Shown here in pieces: positions 1 through 5,210 of a stretch of DNA of 6,481 nt; position 1 is the stretch's first letter, and each line of letters begins with the position of its first letter. Source of the stretch: Caldisericaceae bacterium (GTDB lineage Bacteria > Caldisericota > Caldisericia > Caldisericales > Caldisericaceae); the NCBI GenBank assembly GCA_021161495.1, contig JAGHAO010000067.1:1-6481 (forward strand), in the 5' to 3' direction. Below the pieces are notes generated by a model. That model did no database searches, was not told the origin of the DNA, and was given only the letters and a program-made list of their open reading frames with translations. Made by a program: the position numbers and the translations under genes.

Positions 1-265
1 ATATGTCCATTCTCTCAGTCTGCCTGTAAGGGCCGTAAGGGCCTCCTTTGAGATACCCTTCGTCCCATTCTATTCCCAACCACTGTATGTCTTCTATCAT
101 TGATTTTATCGCTTCGTCCGTTGAACGCTTTTTATCCGTATCGTCCAACCTCAATACCATTGTTCCGTTGTTGTGCCTTGCAAACAAATAATTAAACAAT
201 GCACTCCTTGCATTGCCTATGTGTATGTGCCCCGTGGGGCTCGGTGCGTATCTTACTCTAACCAT
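1..265 (-). CDS. gltX: Glutamyl-tRNA synthetase, N-terminal part (cut by window edge)
   Basis: Cytoplasmic class I aminoacyl-tRNA synthetase that charges tRNA-Glu with glutamate using ATP. The first 88 residues are visible, reading leftwards from an ATG at 265. They hold the class I nucleotide-binding signature of GluRS: APSPTG at residues 7-12, then the HIGH-type motif HIGNAR at 15-20. LRLDDTD at 38-44 lies where many GluRS have an I-E-D-T-D sequence. WDEG at 67-70 and GPYGPYRQTER at 75-85 are also typical of the family. The start is fixed by a GGAGG ribosome-binding site (271-275 on the complement) 5 nt upstream and by the family N-terminus (MVRVRYAPSPTG). The gene diverges from gdhA, so the two glutamate-related genes share an intergenic region. 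The KMSKS motif and anticodon-binding domain lie outside the window, so discriminating and non-discriminating forms cannot be told apart. Confidence 0.95.
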   Translation of the reverse strand, partial: MVRVRYAPSPTGHIHIGNARSALFNYLFARHNNGTMVLRLDDTDKKRSTDEAIKSMIEDIQWLGIEWDEGYLKGGPYGPYRQTERMDI

Positions 266-291
266 TGTTACCTCCGTAATGTGTTTGCTTA

Positions 292-300
292 ATTTTAACA
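292..300 (-). promoter_or_regulatory. Extended -10 promoter for gltX
   Basis: On the complementary strand the sequence reads TGTTAAAAT. This is an extended -10 element: TG, one base, then TAAAAT, which matches TATAAT at 5 of 6 positions. No good -35 box lies 15-19 bp upstream, as is common for extended -10 promoters. Initiation would fall near 285, leaving a 5' leader of about 20 nt that still contains the gltX GGAGG site. Predicted from sequence only. Confidence 0.5.
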
Positions 301-429
301 GAACAGTGCGAAAATTAAAAAGGTGTTCATATTTGAAATTCTCCGAAAAACAACGACTCAACAATTGATAAAACAAATGGAGTTGTCCTTGCAGGTTTCC
401 AAAAAATAATAAGACACCGTATCTTTTTA
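301..429. other. AT-rich intergenic stretch, no recognisable feature
   Basis: This is the central part of the gltX-gdhA divergent region. I see no open frame with a plausible ribosome-binding site on either strand, no structured RNA motif I recognise, and no long repeat. It may hold regulator sites for the flanking promoters, but I cannot point to one. Confidence 0.4.
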
Positions 430-457
430 TTGACTTTAAAAAATTTTGGGATATACT
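430..457 (+). promoter_or_regulatory. Sigma-70-type promoter upstream of gdhA
   Basis: TTGACT (430-435, 5 of 6 to TTGACA) and TATACT (452-457, 5 of 6 to TATAAT) are separated by 16 bp. The -10 is preceded by GGGA. Initiation is expected at about 463-465. It is the only strong plus-strand promoter I see before gdhA, and it gives a leader of about 110 nt. That leader contains a complete intrinsic terminator, so transcripts from here would either stop near 544 or read through into gdhA. Confidence 0.75.
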
Positions 458-463
458 AAAAAA

Positions 464-544
464 GAATGAAAAGAAATCTTAGAGTATCTAATAATAAAAA
501 AGTTGTTTTAAGAAGGGCAGGTCTTCGAACCTTGCCCTTTTTTT
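464..544 (+). ncRNA. Possible short RNA or gdhA attenuated leader
   Basis: A strong promoter and an intrinsic terminator bracket about 80 nt with no upstream plus-strand gene for the terminator to serve. The simplest products are a terminated leader (gdhA attenuation) or an independent small RNA. Inside it is a weak hairpin, TTAGA (479-483), loop GTA, TCTAA (487-491), followed by an A-rich linker and the terminator stem. I find no segment complementary enough to the terminator's left arm to act as a classical antiterminator. Control by a protein, by ribosome movement, or by plain partial read-through therefore remains open. I do not recognise a known riboswitch class. Confidence 0.45.
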
Positions 545-552
545 ATTTATAA
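466..552 (+). CDS. Possible 28-residue leader peptide overlapping the terminator
   Basis: A short frame opens with ATG 2-3 nt after the predicted transcription start and ends at TAA 550-552, having crossed the whole terminator hairpin. The peptide starts MKRNLRVSNN, is Arg- and Lys-rich (five Arg, four AGA/AGG codons), and ends in a hydrophobic tail. There is no ribosome-binding site, so translation would need to be leaderless. Ribosomes crossing the stem would block the terminator and favour gdhA transcription. Against a glutamate-sensing leader, it has no Glu or Gln codons. The frame may be chance; confidence is low. Confidence 0.2.
   Translation: MKRNLRVSNNKKVVLRRAGLRTLPFFYL
513..544 (+). 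terminator. Intrinsic terminator in the gdhA leader
   Basis: The left arm AAGGGCAGGT (513-522) pairs with ACCTTGCCCTT (529-539), giving 10 bp with one bulged T, around the 6-nt loop CTTCGA. The pairing runs straight into a run of seven T (538-544). It is a textbook rho-independent terminator that lies 29 bp before the gdhA start codon and downstream of the only clear promoter. It therefore looks like an attenuator or the end of a short RNA. Confidence 0.85.
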
Positions 553-561
553 AAAATTCAC

Positions 562-570
562 AGGAGGTGG
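562..570 (+). promoter_or_regulatory. gdhA ribosome-binding site
   Basis: AGGAGGTGG is a near-perfect anti-Shine-Dalgarno complement placed just before the ATG at 574. It fixes the gdhA start. It lies outside the terminator stem, so a read-through transcript would be translated efficiently. Confidence 0.85.
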
Positions 571-573
571 ACA

Positions 574-1932
574 ATGTCTCAAATCGATGAAGTCATTGCA
601 AAAGTGAAAGAAAAAGACGGGGATCAGCCGGAGTTTATCGAAGCGGTAACCGAGGTATTAGGTACGCTGAGGCCTACGGAGGAAAAACATCCGGAATTCG
701 TAAAGGCAAAAATTTACGAAAGAATTGTGGAACCCGACAGAGTGATTATTTTCCGCGTTCCGTGGGAAGACGACAAAGGCGAAATTCATGTAAACAGGGG
801 ATTCAGGGTTCAATTCAACAATGCAATCGGCCCCTACAAAGGCGGATTGAGGTTTCACCCCAGCGTAAACTTAGGGATTATCAAATTCTTAGGGTTCGAA
901 CAGATATTCAAGAACTCTCTTACAACCCTTCCGATGGGTGGCGGAAAAGGCGGCTCGGACTTTAATCCCAAAGGGAAATCCGACAGAGAAGTTATGCGAT
1001 TCACATACGCATTTATGAGAGAACTGTTCAGGCACATCGGACCCGACACGGACGTTCCTGCGGGAGATATCGGAGTTGGTGCGAGAGAAATCGGATACCT
1101 TTACGGATATTACAAAAAGATTAAAAACGAGCATACTGGCGTTCTCACCGGAAAAGGCTTGGAATACGGCGGAAGTTTGATAAGACCGGAGGCAACGGGA
1201 TACGGAGTTGTGTATTTCACAATGAATATGCTTGCAACAAAAGGTATGGATCTGAAAGGAAAAACAATCGTTGTGTCCGGAGCAGGAAACGTTGCGCAGT
1301 ATGCGGTTGAAAAATCTCTCGAATACGGCGGAAAAGTGATTACAATGTCCGATTCGAACGGGGCAGTCGTGGATATGGACGGAATCGACAGAGGAAAGCT
1401 TGATTACGTAATGGACCTTAAAAACGTAAGAAGAGGAAGAATCAGAGAATACGTTCAGAAATACCCACATGCAAAATATTACGAAGGAAAATCCGTATGG
1501 GATGTAATAAGAGACGAAGGCATCAAAGTCGACGTGGCACTTCCCTGCGCAACCCAGAACGAAATTCACGGAGACCATGCGGAAGCAATGGTGAAAAACG
1601 GGCTTATTGCAATCGTGGAAGGTGCGAATATGCCTTCGAACCTTGATGCAATTCATATTTATCAGGACAGCGGAGTTTTGTTCGGCCCCGCAAAAGCCGC
1701 AAATGCAGGAGGCGTTGCGGTATCCGGGCTTGAAATGACTCAAAACAGTATGAGGCTCTCCTGGACAAGAGAAGAAGTCGATGCAAAACTCAGGGAAATT
1801 ATGAAGAAGATTCACGATACCTCCCTCGAAGCGGCAGCGGCATATGGAAAACCGGGAGATTACCTCACCGGGGCAAACATCGCCGGATTCCTCAAAGTGG
1901 CAAAGGCAATGCTTGCATACGGAGTGGTGTAA
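574..1932 (+). CDS. gdhA: NADP-type glutamate dehydrogenase, hexameric class
   Basis: Cytoplasmic enzyme that interconverts 2-oxoglutarate plus ammonium with glutamate, usually in the assimilatory direction for NADP forms. At 452 residues it is the usual length of the small hexameric family (E. coli GdhA, 447). Substrate-site residues are present: K89 in GPYKGGLRFHP, K113 in IFKNSLT, K125 in PMGGGKGGSDF, the catalytic aspartate D165 in PAGDIGVG, and S384 in VSGLEM. The Rossmann coenzyme domain begins near SGAGNVAQ (235-242). The next turn reads ITMSDSNG (256-263), which matches the NADP-type E. coli sequence ITASDSSG rather than NAD-type enzymes, so NADP(H) preference is inferred. ATQNE (326-330), EGANMP (349-354) and KAANAGGVA (374-382) complete the family pattern. 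The gene is monocistronic, closed by its own terminator, and preceded by an attenuator-like terminator. Confidence 0.97.
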   Translation: MSQIDEVIAKVKEKDGDQPEFIEAVTEVLGTLRPTEEKHPEFVKAKIYERIVEPDRVIIFRVPWEDDKGEIHVNRGFRVQFNNAIGPYKGGLRFHPSVNLGIIKFLGFEQIFKNSLTTLPMGGGKGGSDFNPKGKSDREVMRFTYAFMRELFRHIGPDTDVPAGDIGVGAREIGYLYGYYKKIKNEHTGVLTGKGLEYGGSLIRPEATGYGVVYFTMNMLATKGMDLKGKTIVVSGAGNVAQYAVEKSLEYGGKVITMSDSNGAVVDMDGIDRGKLDYVMDLKNVRRGRIREYVQKYPHAKYYEGKSVWDVIRDEGIKVDVALPCATQNEIHGDHAEAMVKNGLIAIVEGANMPSNLDAIHIYQDSGVLFGPAKAANAGGVAVSGLEMTQNSMRLSWTREEVDAKLREIMKKIHDTSLEAAAAYGKPGDYLTGANIAGFLKVAKAMLAYGVV

Positions 1933-1957
1933 AACAATTCGGACTTACCCCTTACCT

Positions 1958-1986
1958 AAAGCCCTGCAAAAACGCAGGGCTTTTTT
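1958..1986 (+). terminator. Intrinsic terminator after gdhA
   Basis: AAAGCCCTGC (1958-1967) and GCAGGGCTTT (1974-1983) form a perfect 10-bp stem around the loop AAAAAC, followed by six T in total (1981-1986). It begins 25 bp after the gdhA stop. It separates gdhA from the next operon, which has its own promoter 9 bp further on. Confidence 0.92.
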
Positions 1987-1994
1987 AATTGCAC

Positions 1995-2022
1995 TTGACA
2001 GTTTTCGGAATTCGCATATCTT
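1995..2022 (+). promoter_or_regulatory. Promoter for the lipocalin-like gene, leaderless arrangement
   Basis: A perfect -35 box TTGACA (1995-2000) is followed after 16 bp by TATCTT (2017-2022, 4 of 6 to TATAAT). Alternative -10 choices are TCTTAT (18-bp spacing) and TATTAT (2022-2027, but 21-bp spacing). With any of these, transcription would start at or within a few bases of the ATG at 2030, leaving no room for a ribosome-binding site. Confidence 0.65.
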
Positions 2023-2029
2023 ATTATAT

Positions 2030-2944
2030 ATGAGCATTAAAAAATACGATTATTTGCCACACCTCGATTTTGAAACCGAGTGGTGGTATTTTACGGGGTT
2101 TTTGAACGAAAAATACGGGTTTGAATTCACCGTGTTTTTGGCAAAGCCAAGATTTCTTCCACTCGGTGGTAGTTTTATGGCCGTAAGGCCAAGCCTTACG
2201 CATTTTACGGTAACAGACCTCGAAAGGAACAAATTTTTCTTTACGGAATGGATGAAATGGACAGACTTCACCCACGAAGGAGTGGAAGGAAATTTGCTGA
2301 AAATGAGAAGCAAATATATGAGGTTTGAAACAAACGGAAAAGAAGATCTCATTCAGGCGGACGGAGAAAAATACGAACTCGTTTTGCACGGAGAAAACGA
2401 AAAAGGCATTGTACCTCACGGGGAAGACGGGATCATAGAAATGCCGGAAGGAAAGTCGTATTATTATACGGCACCGCGGTGCAAGGCAACCGGTTTTCTC
2501 CGAATAGAAGGAACATTCCGCTCCGTAAGCGGCAATTTCTGGCACGACCACCAATGGGGTAATTTCCAAGTAAAAGGCGGATGGGACTGGTTAGGAATAA
2601 GGCTCGAGAATAAAACGGAAATAATGGTTTTCAGCATAAAAAACAAAAAGGGAAATCTTATTTCAAAATATCTTTCCGTAGTTCTTCCGGACGGAACCGT
2701 TCAAAAGTTTGATTCTTTCACTTTGACTCCCCTTTCGGAAAACGAAAAATACCCGACCGAATGGGAACTCGAATTCGAAAAAGGAAAACTTTTTGTAAAA
2801 TCCGCTCCGATAAAACAAGTTATTCGTTCCAAAATTCCGTCCGTTCCTGAATACGCAGAGATGCTCTCGTTTGTCGAAGGGACACTTTCCGGAGAAAAAA
2901 TAAAAGGATACGCATTCGTTGAAATAACAAACGGAATGAGATAA
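2030..2944 (+). CDS. Lipocalin-like CrtC/AttH family protein
   Basis: The 304-residue product has the hallmarks of the two-barrel lipocalin-like CrtC/AttH family (Pfam CrtC, PF07143, with its C-terminal partner domain), which includes carotenoid 1,2-hydratase and AttH. Motifs in order are EWWYFTG (17-23), HFTVTDL (58-64), SYYYTAPR (143-150), SGNFWHDHQWG (167-177) and GWDWLGIRL (184-192), with a closing barrel strand near YAFVEI (294-299). Most bacterial members have no proven substrate; nothing here points to carotenoid synthesis. No signal peptide or lipobox is seen, so it is probably cytoplasmic. The frame is open back to 1844, but that extension crosses the gdhA 3' end, its terminator and the promoter, so ATG 2030 is chosen; the upstream residues also look nothing like the family. 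No ribosome-binding site precedes it. The next gene starts 7 bp after its stop. Confidence 0.85.
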   Translation: MSIKKYDYLPHLDFETEWWYFTGFLNEKYGFEFTVFLAKPRFLPLGGSFMAVRPSLTHFTVTDLERNKFFFTEWMKWTDFTHEGVEGNLLKMRSKYMRFETNGKEDLIQADGEKYELVLHGENEKGIVPHGEDGIIEMPEGKSYYYTAPRCKATGFLRIEGTFRSVSGNFWHDHQWGNFQVKGGWDWLGIRLENKTEIMVFSIKNKKGNLISKYLSVVLPDGTVQKFDSFTLTPLSENEKYPTEWELEFEKGKLFVKSAPIKQVIRSKIPSVPEYAEMLSFVEGTLSGEKIKGYAFVEITNGMR

Positions 2945-2951
2945 TCCCGAA

Positions 2952-3707
2952 ATGAAAATAAAATTTTTGGGAACTGCGGGTGCAAGGTTCGTTGTGGCAA
3001 AGCAACTCCGTGCATCCGGCGGAACGATTGTTCAAACGGAAAAAAGAACCTTTATCATTGACCCGGGGCCCGGAACGCTCGCGAGGCTCGCAAAATCACG
3101 CCCCAAAATCGACGTTATGAAAACAGACGGGGTAATTCTCTCACACATACACCTGGACCACTCAAATGACGCAAATATAGTAATCGACGCTTTCACACAA
3201 GGGGGGCTTTCCCCGAAAGGTTTTCTTTTTACGACAAAAGAAGCGCTTTACGGAGAAAGCAGAGTGATTCTTTCGTATCTTACAAAATTCCTGAATAGGA
3301 TCGAAACATTTTCGCACAAAGAAAAAATTACGGAAGGGGATTTCGAAATAACACCCTTTAGGCATAAGCACACGGCGGAAACATACGGGCTAAAAATAAA
3401 ATCCGGCGGGAAAACGGTTTCTTTCGTAATTGACACGCTGTTTTTCGAAGATTTGAAAGCATATTACGAAGAAAGCGACATTCTCATAATAAACTGCGTG
3501 AGGTTCGAGCCGAAAGAAGGGATAATGCATCTTTCGGCAAAAGACGCGGAAGAACTCATAAAGGCAGTAAAACCGAAAAAGGCAATCCTCACACACTTCG
3601 GAATGACAATGCTCAGGGCAAAGCCGTTCGTTGTGGCAAGCGAAATGTCGGAAAGGACGGGAATAGAAGTAATCGCAGCATCCGATGGAATGAGTTTGGA
3701 AATCTGA
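2952..3707 (+). CDS. Metallo-beta-lactamase-fold hydrolase (RNase Z/phosphodiesterase-like)
   Basis: A 251-residue cytoplasmic MBL-fold protein with a complete set of probable metal ligands: H65, H67, D69 and H70 in SHIHLDHSND, H140 in FRHKHTA, D161 in VIDT and H215 in LTHFG. H193 (MHLSAKDAEEL) is a further likely conserved residue. The N-terminus MKIKFLGTAGAR is the usual first strand of this branch and supports the start, although no clear ribosome-binding site lies in the 7-bp gap after the upstream stop. Translation may rely on reinitiation. The overall pattern resembles the RNase Z-like and cyclic-phosphodiesterase-like branch rather than beta-lactamases, but the substrate cannot be read from sequence. 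The tight linkage implies co-transcription with the CrtC/AttH-type gene, and perhaps action on a related small molecule. No convincing terminator follows. Confidence 0.9.
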   Translation: MKIKFLGTAGARFVVAKQLRASGGTIVQTEKRTFIIDPGPGTLARLAKSRPKIDVMKTDGVILSHIHLDHSNDANIVIDAFTQGGLSPKGFLFTTKEALYGESRVILSYLTKFLNRIETFSHKEKITEGDFEITPFRHKHTAETYGLKIKSGGKTVSFVIDTLFFEDLKAYYEESDILIINCVRFEPKEGIMHLSAKDAEELIKAVKPKKAILTHFGMTMLRAKPFVVASEMSERTGIEVIAASDGMSLEI

Positions 3708-3712
3708 AAATT

Positions 3713-3743
3713 TTTGCAAACATTTTGCAAACCTGTTTGCATT
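3713..3743 (+). repeat. Three phased TTTGCA boxes (candidate operator)
   Basis: TTTGCAAA, an 8-bp perfect palindrome, occurs at 3713-3720 and again at 3724-3731. A third partial copy, TTTGCATT, lies at 3736-3743. Spacing is 11 and 12 bp, about one helical turn, so all three face one side of the DNA. The first two are also a direct repeat of TTTTGCAAAC, and the second and third form an inverted repeat TGCAAAC-CT-GTTTGCA. They sit immediately before a TATCTTAT element and the ribosome-binding site of the next gene, as expected for a regulator binding site. Confidence 0.5.
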
Positions 3744-3750
3744 ATCTTAT
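3743..3750 (+). promoter_or_regulatory. Possible -10 region (TATCTTAT)
   Basis: The octamer TATCTTAT is identical to the one in the -10 region before the lipocalin-like gene (2017-2024). No acceptable -35 box is present 16-18 bp upstream, where part of the TTTGCA box array lies instead. This would fit an activator-dependent promoter, but the site is close to the ribosome-binding site. It may instead be chance, with transcription arriving from upstream. Confidence 0.3.
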
Positions 3751-3751
3751 A

Positions 3752-3761
3752 AAAGGAGGGG
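3752..3761 (+). promoter_or_regulatory. Ribosome-binding site of the secreted-protein gene
   Basis: AAAGGAGGGG with its GGAGG core 8 nt before the ATG at 3768. It supports the chosen start, which also yields a clean signal peptide. Confidence 0.85.
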
Positions 3762-3767
3762 AATGAG

Positions 3768-5210
3768 ATGAAAAAGAGGTTTGCGTTTTTTGCAATTTGC
3801 ACGATTTTGGTGTTCGCCGTGCTGTCGAACGCATTTGCACAGACGGTTTCGGTGGCCTTATCTTCAATTAAATTCGACGGAAATTACTACATCGTAAAAG
3901 GAATTGTAAGAGTTTCCGATTTAAACCCGAAAGGACAACTCCCGGAAAGCGACGTTGTTACAATCTATGCGGATATTTTGAAAAATAGCGAAGGGAAATT
4001 TCCCGTTCTTCCCGATTCGCTCTGGATAACACAGGGGCAAGTGAAAAACGGCAAAGTGCTTACCGATACGGAACTTCGCGGAACAAACTGCATCACCTTA
4101 CGCCTCTGGGAGTGGGTTGTAAGGCGAGACGCCTGGAAAGAAGGGGCAGGTGAAAAAGACGGGCGCTTCTACTTCGACGCCTCGAAAATGAAAAGCAGTT
4201 ATGAAAAAGAGTTTGAAATCAAAATACCGAAAGAGTATATGGGAAATACGGTAAGAATAAGGGCATTTCTGAATCACTCCTGGGGAGGGCCTTTTGCCGC
4301 ATGGCCTGCATTTTCATATCATCACACCATTATCTACGAAGGAAAATTAAAAGAGATTGCCGGAAAACGCAAAGAAACGGTAAAGGAAGCAAAAGAAACG
4401 GCAAAAGACAAAATCATCAAAATTCTGAAAAATATGCCGAAATTCACCGGGAGCAATATAAAGAAAAAAGGGATGTATGATTTTCCAAAACCTAACGAAG
4501 TGGACCTCTCAAACGAATACGAAAAACAGAATAAGAAAAAATTGGACGAATTTGCAAAAAAGAATAAAATAAAGAAGACGGAAATCGTAAAAGGGAATGG
4601 AAAAACAAAAACCAAAATTCCGAACGGCGACCCCACGCTGAAAGACAAAATCAAATATTACGGAGGAAAATTGGGTGGAACTCTCGCAGGACTTTTGCCA
4701 GGAGGTTCCGTAATAAGCACGGATGTGGAAAACGAAGTGAGCAAAGCGTTAGGTTTGGGAGATGTAAAGAAAACTCAGATCGAATTGAAAGTCGATCCAC
4801 TTGCTGCCTCGCTTTACAACAAATTCAACGTAATATCTGAGAGAGAAAACAAATACTCGCATTTAACGAATATAGTAAAAACGATTAGCAGTGTCGCATC
4901 AAAAATATACGATAATACCTTAGGAAAAATAATAGGCATCGAAAAACGAAGGCTTGCCGTTGCATATGAATTGGAATACGCAGAAACAGTAAAAAAATTA
5001 AAAAGCGGTGTGCCTATCAACACAATAGAAAGAGACATTGAAAATGACGGAGCAATCATTACGGAATATCAGCAGATAAAGGCAAAAGAGTTCAAAAATT
5101 CGAATCCTTCGAATATAGCAAATAACTACAGCAAAAGCGATTTCAAGGATCCTGTAAAACGATTCAAATTTTACGTTGAACTTGCGAAGAAAAAAGGAGA
5201 TATAAAATGA
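3768..5210 (+). CDS. Secreted lysine-rich protein of unknown function
   Basis: I do not recognise this 480-residue protein. It starts with a clear Sec signal peptide: KKR, a hydrophobic core, then a likely cleavage after AFA at residues 22-24. It should act outside the cytoplasmic membrane. Residues about 25-195 look like a beta-rich domain with aromatic clusters (WEWVVRRDAW at 114-123 and WGGPFAAW at 172-179) and the only mature-chain cysteine, C108. From about 193 to 290 it is strongly charged and Lys-rich, probably helical or disordered. A Gly-rich hydrophobic segment (299-317, GGKLGGTLAGLLPGG) follows, then a predicted helical C-terminal part. There is no lipobox, C-terminal anchor, S-layer motif or enzymatic signature I can identify. 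The stop overlaps the next start as ATGA, so the two are probably translationally coupled and may form an envelope complex. Gene call is secure; function unknown. Confidence 0.9.
   Translation: MKKRFAFFAICTILVFAVLSNAFAQTVSVALSSIKFDGNYYIVKGIVRVSDLNPKGQLPESDVVTIYADILKNSEGKFPVLPDSLWITQGQVKNGKVLTDTELRGTNCITLRLWEWVVRRDAWKEGAGEKDGRFYFDASKMKSSYEKEFEIKIPKEYMGNTVRIRAFLNHSWGGPFAAWPAFSYHHTIIYEGKLKEIAGKRKETVKEAKETAKDKIIKILKNMPKFTGSNIKKKGMYDFPKPNEVDLSNEYEKQNKKKLDEFAKKNKIKKTEIVKGNGKTKTKIPNGDPTLKDKIKYYGGKLGGTLAGLLPGGSVISTDVENEVSKALGLGDVKKTQIELKVDPLAASLYNKFNVISERENKYSHLTNIVKTISSVASKIYDNTLGKIIGIEKRRLAVAYELEYAETVKKLKSGVPINTIERDIENDGAIITEYQQIKAKEFKNSNPSNIANNYSKSDFKDPVKRFKFYVELAKKKGDIK
5193..5199 (+). promoter_or_regulatory. 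Ribosome-binding site inside the end of the secreted-protein gene
   Basis: AAAGGAG lies 7 nt before the ATG at 5207, within the last codons of the preceding gene. Together with the ATGA overlap it supports the downstream start and coupled translation. Confidence 0.8.

Noticed and set aside
515..537. tRNA T-arm-like sequence (AGGTCTTCGAACCTT)
   Set aside because: The loop and T-run fit an intrinsic terminator; no acceptor, D or anticodon arms are found around it.
889..1815. Long antisense open frame (308 codons) opposite gdhA
   Set aside because: It has a Cys/His/Phe/Ser-rich composition typical of reversed coding sequence, no ribosome-binding site and no recognisable domain. Such frames opposite gdh genes have been claimed before but are usually a codon-bias by-product.
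2022..2027. TATTAT as the -10 of the lipocalin-like gene promoter
   Set aside because: It matches the consensus better than TATCTT, but the 21-bp spacing from TTGACA is outside the normal range.
1844..2029. N-terminal extension of the lipocalin-like frame back to an ATG at 1844
   Set aside because: It overlaps the gdhA 3' end, its strong terminator and a near-consensus promoter; the residues do not resemble the family, and the family motifs begin shortly after ATG 2030.
3726..3741. Hairpin TGCAAAC-CT-GTTTGCA as a terminator for the MBL gene
   Set aside because: The stem is short and AT-rich with a 2-nt loop and is not followed by a T-run; it is better explained as paired operator half-sites.
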